Source: Prolixibacteraceae bacterium
GTDB taxonomy: Bacteria > Bacteroidota > Bacteroidia > Bacteroidales > Prolixibacteraceae
DNA: 59,716 nt
Assembly: GCA_019163175.1 (NCBI GenBank)
Contig: JAFLKN010000005.1
Span: 123,447 to 183,162, forward strand
Direction of reading: 5' to 3'
In this document: positions 43,828 to 52,490 of the stretch, in pieces
Position numbering within the stretch: the first letter of the stretch is position 1
Layout: every line of letters begins with the position of its first letter
Position numbers and translations under genes: made by a program
The notes under the pieces: model-generated
What the model saw: the letters and a program-made list of their open reading frames with translations, nothing else
Database searches by the model: none
What the model was told of the DNA's origin: nothing

Positions 43828-44574
43828 ATGAAGCAATTATTGGTATTATTTCTGGTTGGTTTTTTGGCTGTTAAAGCACTTGCACAACCAAGTGTTGATA
43901 TCGGTCTTTTCGGAGGAGCAGGCACCTACTTTGGAGATATGACAAAAATTGAATTAACAAAATCTCTAAATCCTGCTTACGGAGGTTTTATCAGGTTTAA
44001 TTTCAATCCAAGGTACGCATTGAGGTTTAATGCGATAAATGGCAGTATCGGTGCCGAAGGAGAATTTGATTTTCAACCTTTAAATCCGGCAAATAATTAC
44101 TGGAATTTTAATAAAAATGTTTTGGATATTTCTCTTCAATTTGAATTCAATTACCTGAAATACATTGTCGGTGACAAAGAAACTCCCTGGTCAACTTACC
44201 TTGCTGGTGGAGTTGGTGTGCAAACTTATCAATACATTGCCAACGGAATTGAAGGTTCAGAGATAAGTCCAACTATACCTTTTGGTTTAGGCTTTAAGTT
44301 TAATCTTAGTAAACGTTGGGGAATAGGTTTAGAAGGTGGTTTGCGTAAATCATTCTCAGATAAACTCGATAACCTGGACGATCCGCTTAGCTATGTTAAT
44401 GCCGATGAAATCAAGATAACTTATACCGATAAGCTTCATAACAATGATTGGACATCTTATGTAGGCATACATTTGGTTTACAAGTTAATTTATGGAAATA
44501 AAGACTGGACTCTCCGGACTCCAAATGACCGTGTTATCGATTGGGGAATCTGGAATAAGGATAGAAAAGAATAA
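43828..44574 (+). CDS. porG: PorG-like T9SS outer-membrane protein (DUF6089 type)
   Basis: The 248-residue protein has a signal peptide (MKQLLVLFLVGFLAVKALAQ) and a beta-barrel pattern: VDIGLFGGAGTYFGDM, NPAYGGFIRFNFNPRYALRFNA, VLDISLQFEFNYLKY, STYLAGGVGVQTYQY, IPFGLGFKFNLSKRWGIGLEGGLRKSFSD. In Porphyromonas gingivalis the T9SS component PorG is encoded directly upstream of uppS, bamA and two ompH genes; the same order occurs here. PorG anchors the PorK/PorN ring to the outer membrane. Identification rests on family pattern and conserved order. The window's T9SS-tailed proteins are consistent with an active system. Confidence 0.82.
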   Translation: MKQLLVLFLVGFLAVKALAQPSVDIGLFGGAGTYFGDMTKIELTKSLNPAYGGFIRFNFNPRYALRFNAINGSIGAEGEFDFQPLNPANNYWNFNKNVLDISLQFEFNYLKYIVGDKETPWSTYLAGGVGVQTYQYIANGIEGSEISPTIPFGLGFKFNLSKRWGIGLEGGLRKSFSDKLDNLDDPLSYVNADEIKITYTDKLHNNDWTSYVGIHLVYKLIYGNKDWTLRTPNDRVIDWGIWNKDRKE

Positions 44575-44624
44575 TCAGAATATTTAGGCGATGAAAAGCC
44601 GCTACTGACAGATAAAACGAATTC

Positions 44625-45371
44625 GTGATGCTATTTAAAGACAAACTTATAAAAGACAGAATCCCAAAGCATGTGGCCATCATTATGGATGGGAACGGTC
44701 GTTGGGCAGCTCAGTTTGGCAATGAGCGGACTTTTGGACACGAACATGGTGTTGAGGCAGTTCGTTCTGTTGTTAAAGGTGCCGGAGATGTAGGTGTTGG
44801 ATACTTAACTCTTTACGCATTTTCGACTGAAAACTGGGCAAGACCAAAGCTTGAAGTTGATGCGCTTATGGGACTTCTGGTTCAGTCTATTTCTGATGAA
44901 ACCGATGAATTGCTAAAAAGTAATGTACGCCTTCGGGTGATCGGTGATGTCAAAAGCCTTCCGCAAAATGTACAGGAAAAACTTGAATGGTCGATTACAA
45001 AGCTTAATGATTGCACCGGATTAACTTTGGTTCTGGCACTGAGCTACAGCTCGAAATGGGAAATTGTTGAAGCAGTAAAACGCATTGCAGAGCAGGTAAA
45101 ACTTGGAAAAGTTGAGCCTTCAGAAATTGATTATGACCTGATGAATTGTTTTTTAAATACCTCAGATATGCCCGATCCTGAATTATTGATTAGAACCAGC
45201 GGCGAATGCCGGATCAGTAATTTTTTATTGTGGCAGATTGCCTATAGCGAATTGTATTTTACACCTAAATTGTGGCCCGACTTTAGGGAAGAAGATTTAT
45301 TTGAGGCCATTTATGACTTTCAAAATCGAGAACGAAGGTTTGGTAAAACGAGTCAACAATTAGTAAGCTAA
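44625..45371 (+). CDS. uppS: Isoprenyl transferase (undecaprenyl diphosphate synthase)
   Basis: The 248-residue cis-prenyltransferase has the catalytic D22 in IIMDGNGRWA, then GHEHGVEAVR, LTLYAFSTENWARP, LALSYSSKWEIV and PELLIRTSGECRISNFLLWQIAYSEL. It makes the C55 carrier lipid for peptidoglycan and O-antigen. It lies between porG and bamA with a 16-base gap to bamA. One E. coli-like element differs: the usual RTSGEQR reads RTSGECR. Confidence 0.94.
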   Translation: MMLFKDKLIKDRIPKHVAIIMDGNGRWAAQFGNERTFGHEHGVEAVRSVVKGAGDVGVGYLTLYAFSTENWARPKLEVDALMGLLVQSISDETDELLKSNVRLRVIGDVKSLPQNVQEKLEWSITKLNDCTGLTLVLALSYSSKWEIVEAVKRIAEQVKLGKVEPSEIDYDLMNCFLNTSDMPDPELLIRTSGECRISNFLLWQIAYSELYFTPKLWPDFREEDLFEAIYDFQNRERRFGKTSQQLVS

Positions 45372-45387
45372 TTCAATAAAAAACAGA

Positions 45388-48063
45388 ATGCAAAAAATAA
45401 AACTGTTTATTCTTCTGCTGTTAATCAGCGTAAAAGTGTTTTCACAGGAAGCTGAAAACGACAGCATTAACTTTTCCATCGATTATTCAAGTCCTCAAGA
45501 ATATGTGATTGCTGGTTTAGATGTTAAAGGCATACGTTATCTGGACACTCAAGTATTGTTGCAGATTTCCGGATTGGCGCTTGGCGACAAGATTACAGTG
45601 CCGGGTGATGCATTTTCAAATTCGATTAAAAAACTTTGGAATCACGGTTTGTTTTCTGACGTTAAAATTACGGCTGAGAAAAAAGTTGGCGACAGAATCT
45701 GGCTTCTGATTAATCTGCAGGAAAGACCACGATTAGCTGAAGTTAATTTTAGCGGTGTAACCAAGTCAGAAAAAGATGATATTACCGAAAAAGTATTGCT
45801 TCTGAAGGGTAGTCAGGTTACCGATAACCAGGTAAATACAGCAAAAAAAACTATTAAAAATATTTTCCTTGATAAAGGGTTTTTAAATACTGAAGTAAAT
45901 ATTATTCAGCGAGATGATACTGCGCAAACTAACAGTGTAATTCTGGATATTAATGTTGATAAGAAAGAAAAGGTAAAGATCAGTGAAATCGTTTTCCATG
46001 GCAATGATAACCTTAAGCCATTCGTTCTGGAAAAGTCGATGAAGAAAACGAAAGCCAAAAAGATCATAAACTTCTTTAGCTCTAAAAAATTCCTTGGCGA
46101 AAAATACACTGAAGACAAGATTAACCTGATTAAAAAATACAACGAAAAAGGTTATCGTGATGCAACCATTGTTAAAGACTCGATTTCGAAATTACAAGAT
46201 GACCGTGTAAGGCTTGATATATGGGTCGAAGAAGGAAACAAATACTTCTTCAGAGATATTAAATGGGTAGGAAATACTGTTTATCCAAGCGAATATCTGA
46301 ATGCAGTTCTGGGTATTAAAAAGGGTGATGTTTTTGATCAGAAACTCCTAGATAAACGTACTAAAGATGATGAGGATGCTGTTAGCAGTACTTATCTCGA
46401 TCATGGATATTTATTCTTTAACCTTTCGCCAATTGAAACACGAATCGAAACCGATTCGATCGATCTTGAAATGCGCATTTATGAAGGCAGACAAGCAACA
46501 ATTGATAAAATTATCATTTCAGGAAATACAAAAACAAACGAACATGTTGCACGCCGCGAACTTCGTACTTTACCCGGCGATTTGTTCAGCAAATCCGATA
46601 TTATTCGTACCGTTCGTGAGTTATCGCAGCTCGGACATTTCGATCCTGAAGCAATTAATCCGGATGTAAAACCTCATCCTGAAAATGGAACTGTGGATAT
46701 TGAATATCAGCTTGTTGAAAAGGCAAACGATCAGATCGAACTTTCAGGGGGTTGGGGAGCTAATATGTTTGTAGGTACGGTAGGTTTGAAATTCTCAAAT
46801 TTCTCTGTGCGTAATATTTTTAATAAAGAAGCCTGGAGGCCTTTACCTACCGGTGATGGACAAGCTTTGAGCTTAAGAGCACAAACAAGCGGTAAATTCT
46901 ACAAATCGTATAGCTTAACATTCACTGAACCTTGGTTTGGCGGAAAAAAACCAAACTCATTTACGTTTTCATTCTCCCATTCAAAAGTAAATTATTCGGC
47001 CAATAACTCTTACAGCAGCATGTATAACGATCCGTATAGTGGTTACGGAAGTGGTTATGGTAGCGGCTATGGCAGTGGTTATGGTTATTCTCCTTATGGT
47101 TCCAGCTATTCTCCTTACGGTTATGGGTATGGTTACAATTATGGCTACGACTATGGTACCAATTATACTTACGATACTGAAACCTCTGAAGATGACCAGA
47201 TTCAGATTACCTCGGCAGCCGCTATTGGTTATGGTTATCGTTTAAGCTGGCCCGATGACTATTTTACCATGTATCACGAACTTTCGTTCCAGCATTACGA
47301 GCTGCAAAACATGGCAGGTTATTATTACTTCCTGAATGATGGAACCGGAAGCGGTGATGGTGGATTTAATAATTTCAGCTTTAAAACAGCTTTTGGAAGA
47401 AACTCACTGGACAATCCATTGTATACCCGCCGGGGATCAAACTTTTCACTTTCGTTACAGCTTACTCCGCCGTATTCATTGCTGAATGGTGTTGATTACA
47501 GTAATACGGAATTAACTAACGAACAGCGATACAAGTGGATTGAATACCACAAATGGATGTTTAAAGGCGATTGGTATGCCCCGCTAACCAAAAACACCAA
47601 TTTAGTTCTCCACACCAAGTTCGAATACGGATTTTTGGGCTATTACGACAAGAATCGTCAATCGCCATTTGAAGGATTTCGCGTTGGGGGTTCTGGTATG
47701 TCGGGATACAACCTTTACGGAAGCGATATTGTTTCGCTGCGTGGTTACAAAGACTATAGTTTGAGCAACTACTACGGATCGAATCTGTACAACAAGCTTT
47801 CAATGGAACTTAGGTATCCGGTAATTCTTAAACCATCTTCAACGATTTATGTACTCGGATTCCTTGAAGCAGGTAATGCCTGGAACAATTTCGACGATTA
47901 CAATCCCTTTAAACTCCATCGCTCGGCTGGTGCCGGAGTCCGGATCTTCCTGCCAATGTTTGGTTTGATGGGGATTGACTGGGGATATGGATTTGATGAA
48001 GTTTCCGGACAATCTGATGCGGCCGGAAGTCAATTCCATTTCGTAATTGGACAACAATTCTAA
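45388..48063 (+). CDS. bamA: Outer-membrane assembly factor BamA
   Basis: The 891-residue protein has a signal peptide (about 1-19), five POTRA domains (about 35-455; GLDVKGIRYLDTQVLLQISGL, INLQERPRLAEVNFSGVTKSEKDD, TIDKIIISGNTKTNEHVARREL) and a C-terminal Omp85 barrel that ends in Phe (FVIGQQF). It folds and inserts outer-membrane proteins. An odd feature is a Gly/Tyr-rich, low-complexity insert near residues 550-592, in the barrel part and probably in an extracellular loop. It sits in the envelope operon with uppS upstream and two Skp-like chaperones downstream. Confidence 0.95.
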   Translation: MQKIKLFILLLLISVKVFSQEAENDSINFSIDYSSPQEYVIAGLDVKGIRYLDTQVLLQISGLALGDKITVPGDAFSNSIKKLWNHGLFSDVKITAEKKVGDRIWLLINLQERPRLAEVNFSGVTKSEKDDITEKVLLLKGSQVTDNQVNTAKKTIKNIFLDKGFLNTEVNIIQRDDTAQTNSVILDINVDKKEKVKISEIVFHGNDNLKPFVLEKSMKKTKAKKIINFFSSKKFLGEKYTEDKINLIKKYNEKGYRDATIVKDSISKLQDDRVRLDIWVEEGNKYFFRDIKWVGNTVYPSEYLNAVLGIKKGDVFDQKLLDKRTKDDEDAVSSTYLDHGYLFFNLSPIETRIETDSIDLEMRIYEGRQATIDKIIISGNTKTNEHVARRELRTLPGDLFSKSDIIRTVRELSQLGHFDPEAINPDVKPHPENGTVDIEYQLVEKANDQIELSGGWGANMFVGTVGLKFSNFSVRNIFNKEAWRPLPTGDGQALSLRAQTSGKFYKSYSLTFTEPWFGGKKPNSFTFSFSHSKVNYSANNSYSSMYNDPYSGYGSGYGSGYGSGYGYSPYGSSYSPYGYGYGYNYGYDYGTNYTYDTETSEDDQIQITSAAAIGYGYRLSWPDDYFTMYHELSFQHYELQNMAGYYYFLNDGTGSGDGGFNNFSFKTAFGRNSLDNPLYTRRGSNFSLSLQLTPPYSLLNGVDYSNTELTNEQRYKWIEYHKWMFKGDWYAPLTKNTNLVLHTKFEYGFLGYYDKNRQSPFEGFRVGGSGMSGYNLYGSDIVSLRGYKDYSLSNYYGSNLYNKLSMELRYPVILKPSSTIYVLGFLEAGNAWNNFDDYNPFKLHRSAGAGVRIFLPMFGLMGIDWGYGFDEVSGQSDAAGSQFHFVIGQQF
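47035..47163 (+). repeat. Gly/Tyr-rich low-complexity tract in bamA
   Basis: A run of GGT/GGC/GGA, TAT/TAC and AGT/AGC codons encodes repeated GYGS and GYGY units with a few Pro and Asn residues. Codons vary, so the protein pattern is kept more strictly than the DNA pattern, which suggests selection on the peptide. Confidence 0.85.
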
Positions 48064-48126
48064 ATCAATATGTTTTGGTCTGGTATTTGATAAACCCTCG
48101 AGAGAAACAAATTAAAACATGACACC

Positions 48127-48642
48127 ATGAGGAAATTAGTTATTATCACCGGTATTTTGTTGCTTGCTGCAGCAACCACATTTGCTCAGAAATTTGGCTA
48201 TGTCGATTCAGAGTATATTTTGGAAAATATTCCTTCCTACAAAGCAGCCCAGGAACAACTCGATCAGCTATCAGGCCAGTATCAGAAGGAATTGGAATCG
48301 ATGCATGCTGAAATTGAACAGATGTACAAAGATTTTCAATCAGAAAGCGTGTTGCTTTCCGACGAAATGAAACGCAAGCGCGAAGATGTAATTATCACCA
48401 AAGAAAAGGAATACAAAGAGTTGCAGCGCAAATACTTCGGACGCGATGGCGATTTGTTCAAAAAACGTCAGGGTTTGGTAAAACCTATTCAGGACGATAT
48501 TTTTAATGCCATTCAGGATATTTCTAACGAGGGCAATTATGCCGTGGTTTTTGATAAAGCAAATGGTGTTACACTTATTTTTACCAATCCAAAATTTGAT
48601 CTTTCCGATCAGGTTTTGGCCAAACTTGGTTATAAAAATTAA
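48127..48642 (+). CDS. OmpH/Skp-family periplasmic chaperone (copy 1)
   Basis: The 171-residue protein has a signal peptide (to about 20, TTFAQ), then KFGYVDSEYILENIP, the conserved start of the Skp fold. Long charged helices form the coiled-coil tentacles (about 40-125, ELESMHAEIEQMYKDFQ), and a C-terminal strand region has YAVVFDKANGVTLIF. It escorts unfolded outer-membrane proteins to BamA. It follows bamA after 63 bases and is followed by a second copy. The two copies differ greatly in sequence, so the duplication is old. Confidence 0.92.
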   Translation: MRKLVIITGILLLAAATTFAQKFGYVDSEYILENIPSYKAAQEQLDQLSGQYQKELESMHAEIEQMYKDFQSESVLLSDEMKRKREDVIITKEKEYKELQRKYFGRDGDLFKKRQGLVKPIQDDIFNAIQDISNEGNYAVVFDKANGVTLIFTNPKFDLSDQVLAKLGYKN

Positions 48643-48685
48643 TATTCTAATTTTGTCACAAATAAAAAATTAAATCCAAAAAAGT

Positions 48686-49201
48686 ATGAAAAGTGTTTTC
48701 AAAATTTGTGTTTTAGGAATACTGTTGTTCTCAGCAGGATTTGCCAATGCTCAGACTCCAAAATTTGGTCATATCGATATGCAGGCTCTGTATCAGGTTA
48801 TGCCCGAAAGAGCAGCTGCTGAGAAACAAATTGCTGCATATGGTAAGGAACTTGAAGATGCATTGGGTATGATGCAGAAAGAAGCTCAAACAAAATATGT
48901 GGAGTATTTATCCAAAAGAGATTCATTGTCGGAAACTGTAAGGAAAATGAAAGAAGACGATTTACAGGCCATGAATCAGCGCATTGAAACTTATCAGCAA
49001 AGTGCTCAACAGCAAATGCAGGCTAAACAACAAGAATTGATTAAACCGATGCTCGATAAAGCTGATAAAGCTGTAAAAGAAGTTGGTGCTGAAAAAGGAT
49101 TAATCTATGTTTTTGACATGAGTGCAAGGGTAATTCTTTACAACTCGAAAGAAAGTTCTGATCTTCTTCCTGCTGTAAAAACTAAATTGGGTATTCAGTA
49201 A
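48686..49201 (+). CDS. OmpH/Skp-family periplasmic chaperone (copy 2)
   Basis: The 171-residue protein has a signal peptide (to about 22, GFANAQ), then PKFGHIDMQALYQVMPE, a helical coiled-coil arm rich in Gln and Lys (MNQRIETYQQSAQQQMQAKQQ) and the C-terminal block GLIYVFDMSARVILYNS. It has the same length as copy 1. In P. gingivalis the equivalent pair forms a functional chaperone system. It ends the operon with a terminator. Confidence 0.92.
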   Translation: MKSVFKICVLGILLFSAGFANAQTPKFGHIDMQALYQVMPERAAAEKQIAAYGKELEDALGMMQKEAQTKYVEYLSKRDSLSETVRKMKEDDLQAMNQRIETYQQSAQQQMQAKQQELIKPMLDKADKAVKEVGAEKGLIYVFDMSARVILYNSKESSDLLPAVKTKLGIQ

Positions 49202-49229
49202 GACTATACCTGAAAATAAAAATATGTGA

Positions 49230-49258
49230 AAAGCCGTCTATTATTAGATGGCTTTTTT
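49230..49258 (+). terminator. Intrinsic terminator of the porG-bamA-ompH operon
   Basis: An 11-bp stem (49230-49240 with 49245-49255, one G-U pair) with loop TTAT is followed by T residues, 28 bases past the second ompH stop. It also lies inside the open frame upstream of murI, which argues for the later murI start. Confidence 0.85.
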
Positions 49259-49282
49259 AATTTTGTTAAAACTCATTTTCGC

Positions 49283-50119
49283 ATGGCTTCCGAATTTCAA
49301 CCGATAGGCGTTTTCGATTCAGGCTACGGTGGTCTGACTATTCTGAAAGAATTTTTGAACGATTTGCCCGGCTACGACTTTATTTATCTGGGCGATAATG
49401 CTCGCGCTCCGTATGGCTCACGTTCGTTTGAGGTGGTGTATGAATATACCCTTCAGGCAGTAAATAAGCTCTTTGAAATGGGTTGTCATCTGGTAATTCT
49501 GGCTTGTAATACGGCTTCGGCAAAGGCTTTGCGCAATATTCAGCAAAACGATCTGCCCCTGCTTGACCCCGATCGCAGGGTTTTGGGAGTTATCCGCCCG
49601 GCAGTGGAATCAATAGGGGATTTTACCCGAAATGGTCATGTGGGAATTTTGGGAACAGTGGGTACGGTGCTTTCTAATTCTTATCCCATAGAGTTGGAGA
49701 AATGGGCTGGTGGTAAGGTTGTTAAAACAAGCCAGGAAGCCTGCCCGATTTGGGTTCCTTTGGTCGAAAACAATGAAATTGACTCGCCCGGAACCGAATA
49801 CTTTGTGGCAAAAAATCTTCGTAATTTGTTATCAGCCGATCCTGAAATTGATTCTATTATTTTAGGCTGCACCCATTATCCATTGCTGTTGCCGGTTATC
49901 CGGAAATTTGTGCCTGAAAATATCCAGATTCTGGAACAGGGAAAACTTGTAAGCGCTAAACTGGTGGAATACCTGGAGCGTCACCCTGAAATGGATAAAA
50001 AATGTTCAAAATCGGGCACAGTAAAGTATTACACAACCGAAAACGTTGAGGTGTTTGAAAAGAACGCCACCACCTTCTTAGGGCAAAGTATCAAAAGCGA
50101 AAAAGTGTTGCTGAAGTAG
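49283..50119 (+). CDS. murI: Glutamate racemase
   Basis: The protein is 278 residues from ATG 49283 (MASEFQPIGVFDSGYGG). The frame is open 19 codons further upstream, but that part is the terminator hairpin. Catalytic features are D12-S13 in VFDSGYGG, the first cysteine in ILACNTASA and the second in ILGCTHYPLL; YLGDNARAPYG is also present. It makes D-glutamate for peptidoglycan. The gene follows the OmpH pair, as in other Bacteroidales. Confidence 0.94.
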   Translation: MASEFQPIGVFDSGYGGLTILKEFLNDLPGYDFIYLGDNARAPYGSRSFEVVYEYTLQAVNKLFEMGCHLVILACNTASAKALRNIQQNDLPLLDPDRRVLGVIRPAVESIGDFTRNGHVGILGTVGTVLSNSYPIELEKWAGGKVVKTSQEACPIWVPLVENNEIDSPGTEYFVAKNLRNLLSADPEIDSIILGCTHYPLLLPVIRKFVPENIQILEQGKLVSAKLVEYLERHPEMDKKCSKSGTVKYYTTENVEVFEKNATTFLGQSIKSEKVLLK

Positions 50120-50174
50120 AACATGCTCTGTTATTAATATCTGCCATTTTCCTGCGTTTCTGTTTAGGGTTGAA

Positions 50175-51005
50175 TTAACTGCTTGCTGATTCTTGTTTTG
50201 CTGATCTGGAAACCTTCTCAGGAAGTTCCCTTTTCAATTTTGGCGAATAGAAATAGTGTTTCAGGAAAAGGGGAGTCTCTTCGCCATGCCGATTGTAAAA
50301 ATCTTCCAAAAATGAATTGAATGGCTTTTGTCCCAATTGAGCAGCGCTTTCAGCTTGCGATGTAATATCTTCAAATTCAATAGTAACCTTGCGTTTGGGC
50401 ATAAAGAAAATCAAATTGGCTAAGGTATAAAAAGGGCCTTTTGCCAATTGAGTGAAAAAATCAGGCGACTTACCTGTATAGGCTTTTGACCAGCTGCTGC
50501 CCCATAAACCCGAAATTCGTGCACCAACAACCAAAACATCAGGAGGCAACTTTGTAACGATATGATATGCTGATTTTTTATTGAAAATCTTTTCAAAGCC
50601 TTGCCCTAAAATTTGTCCGCTGGGGTAGAGAACAATGTTTTGTTTACGTCTGAACCCTTTCAGTACCGAACGGGTAATTACTTTCAGAACCTGGGTGTCG
50701 CGGTTACCTTTTTCGAGATCACTTACCCGAACTGCCCCCATTTGTTTAAAAAAGGATTTTGCCACAGGTATGTCGTAGTACTTTTCTGAAATAACAGGCG
50801 TTGCCGCTGTGAACCGATAGATTTGGCTCAGCATAATAATCGGATCAATTAAAGCTGGATGGTTGGGTAAAATAAAAACCGGTAAATCTCTTTTGAAGAC
50901 CTCATGTCCTTTTACTACAATTTTGTAACGTACACGAAGCAATATCCTCACCTTAAAAGCTATGATCTTGGATAAAAGGAGAATGAATGAGTTTGGTTTT
51001 TTCAT
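50175..51005 (-). CDS. PlsC-like acyltransferase
   Basis: The 276-residue protein has the HX4D motif as NHPALID (FILPNHPALIDPII) and a second block, NIVLYPSGQILGQGFEKIF, like the PEGT/PSGQ block of lysophospholipid and 2-acylglycerophosphoethanolamine acyltransferases. N-terminal hydrophobic residues suggest membrane association. A role in phospholipid acylation is inferred. It stands between murI (convergent) and the transporter gene (divergent). No partner acyl-ACP synthetase is adjacent. Confidence 0.8.
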   Translation of the reverse strand: MKKPNSFILLLSKIIAFKVRILLRVRYKIVVKGHEVFKRDLPVFILPNHPALIDPIIMLSQIYRFTAATPVISEKYYDIPVAKSFFKQMGAVRVSDLEKGNRDTQVLKVITRSVLKGFRRKQNIVLYPSGQILGQGFEKIFNKKSAYHIVTKLPPDVLVVGARISGLWGSSWSKAYTGKSPDFFTQLAKGPFYTLANLIFFMPKRKVTIEFEDITSQAESAAQLGQKPFNSFLEDFYNRHGEETPLFLKHYFYSPKLKRELPEKVSRSAKQESASS

Positions 51006-51131
51006 TTGGTCTTACCTATATGATCCAAAAATAGAAACTTTGTGAGAATAAGTTTGCTTCAGGTGACCAAATCTTATGGAGTGAGTGAATTGCTATAAAT
51101 CAATTTGTGAATCGGATATAAATAAAAAAGA

Positions 51132-51139
51132 TATATTTG
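51132..51139 (+). promoter_or_regulatory. TAnnTTTG -7 element upstream of the transporter
   Basis: TATATTTG matches the -7 consensus 22 bases before the ATG at 51162. A TTTG at 51104-51107 is 24 bases upstream, slightly long for a -33 element. Confidence 0.4.
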
Positions 51140-51161
51140 TTTACACTATAATCCTACCGAG

Positions 51162-52475
51162 ATGAGTAAACCTGTATTGCCAGTTAATTCTCCAAAGGTT
51201 ATCAATGCCTGGTGTTCATACGACATCGCCAATTCTGCCTATATTTTAAGTGTAAATACCGTTTTATATCCGATTTATTACCAGCAAGTAACTCAGACTG
51301 CTTTTGGTTCGGAAATGGTGAAGTTTATGGGCATGAGCATAAAGAATACGGTACTGTACGAATATGCCATTGCGCTAGGCTATCTTATCGTAATATTCCT
51401 GACTTTAGCCTTAGCGGGTATTGCTGATATGGGCGGCTACCGGAAACGGTTTATGCAATTTTTTACGCTGGTCGGTTCTTTGGCGTGCATCGGTTTGTTC
51501 GGATTTAAGGGCGACAATATCGGATTGGGACTCCTATTGCCGATGCTTGCAGTTTTAGGCTTTGCGGGCTCGCTGGTTTATTACAACTCATTTTTACCAA
51601 TCATTGCAACTCCCGACCGCCATGACAGAATCAGTGCAAGAGGATTTTCATTTGGATATGCGGGTAGTACAATTTTGTTGATTTTCAATATCTTCTCGTT
51701 GCAGAAATATGAATTGTTCGGATTTTCTGATGCTTTGGAAGCCATTCGGTATTCGTTTATCGAAGTGGGCATTTGGTGGCTGCTCGTTTCTCAATTTGCG
51801 TTTTACTATTTGCGCGAAGAACGGAAAAAGGTTCGTCTGGATAGAACAATTTTTGCCAAGGGATTTCACGAAGTTTTTACTGTATTTGGATATATCAAAA
51901 AGCATCAGTCGATGTACCGGTTTCTGCTTTCTTTTTTCTTTTTCAGCATGGGTGTCCAAACAATCATTATTGTTGCTTCACTTTTCGGAAAAGCCGAACT
52001 GGGGATTACCGACACCAAGCTGATTATGACAATCCTGATTATTCAACTGGTTGCAATTCTGGGGGCAATAATTTTTGGACGGGTTTCCTCACGTTTTGGG
52101 AACAAAGCTTCTCTTTTGTGGATGCTTGCAATATGGGTATTTGTATGTTTCTCAGCTTATTTTGTTCGTAGTGAATACCAGTTTTACGCTCTAGCTGCAT
52201 TAGTTGGACTTGTGATGGGTGGAATTCAGTCTCAGGCACGTTCTACCTGGTCAAAATTAATTCCGGCTGAAACAACAGATACGGCTTCCTATTTCAGTTT
52301 CTACGACAGTACCGAAAAGCTTGCCATTGTAATTGGAATGTTTGGTTTTGGCCTGATAGAACAACTCACTGGCAGCATGCGGAATAGTACCTTGTTACTG
52401 TCCTTGTTTTTTATCGTGAGCTTTGTGATTATTGCTGTTACGAAATTAAAAAAGGAAGAGCCTGCACTTAATTAG
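51162..52475 (+). CDS. MFS transporter, UMF1 (Atg22-like) family
   Basis: The 437-residue integral membrane protein has about twelve hydrophobic segments. The N-terminal VINAWCSYDIANSAYILSVNTVLYPIYYQ and the later GIADMGGYRKRFMQFF, GGIQSQARSTWSKLIP and YFSFYDSTEKLAIVIG blocks are typical of UMF1 proteins. Fungal Atg22 members export amino acids from the vacuole; bacterial substrates are unknown. It meets the alpha/beta hydrolase gene tail to tail with 15 bases between the stops. Confidence 0.87.
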   Translation: MSKPVLPVNSPKVINAWCSYDIANSAYILSVNTVLYPIYYQQVTQTAFGSEMVKFMGMSIKNTVLYEYAIALGYLIVIFLTLALAGIADMGGYRKRFMQFFTLVGSLACIGLFGFKGDNIGLGLLLPMLAVLGFAGSLVYYNSFLPIIATPDRHDRISARGFSFGYAGSTILLIFNIFSLQKYELFGFSDALEAIRYSFIEVGIWWLLVSQFAFYYLREERKKVRLDRTIFAKGFHEVFTVFGYIKKHQSMYRFLLSFFFFSMGVQTIIIVASLFGKAELGITDTKLIMTILIIQLVAILGAIIFGRVSSRFGNKASLLWMLAIWVFVCFSAYFVRSEYQFYALAALVGLVMGGIQSQARSTWSKLIPAETTDTASYFSFYDSTEKLAIVIGMFGFGLIEQLTGSMRNSTLLLSLFFIVSFVIIAVTKLKKEEPALN

Positions 52476-52490
52476 AAACCTTGGATAAAT

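Noticed and set aside
47035-47163. CRISPR-like or tandem DNA repeat
   Set aside because: The periodicity is in the Gly/Tyr codons of bamA; there are no regular spacers and the codons vary.
49226-49282. Earlier murI start
   Set aside because: The extra codons are the terminator hairpin of the preceding operon; MASEFQPIGVFDSGYGG is the usual N-terminus.
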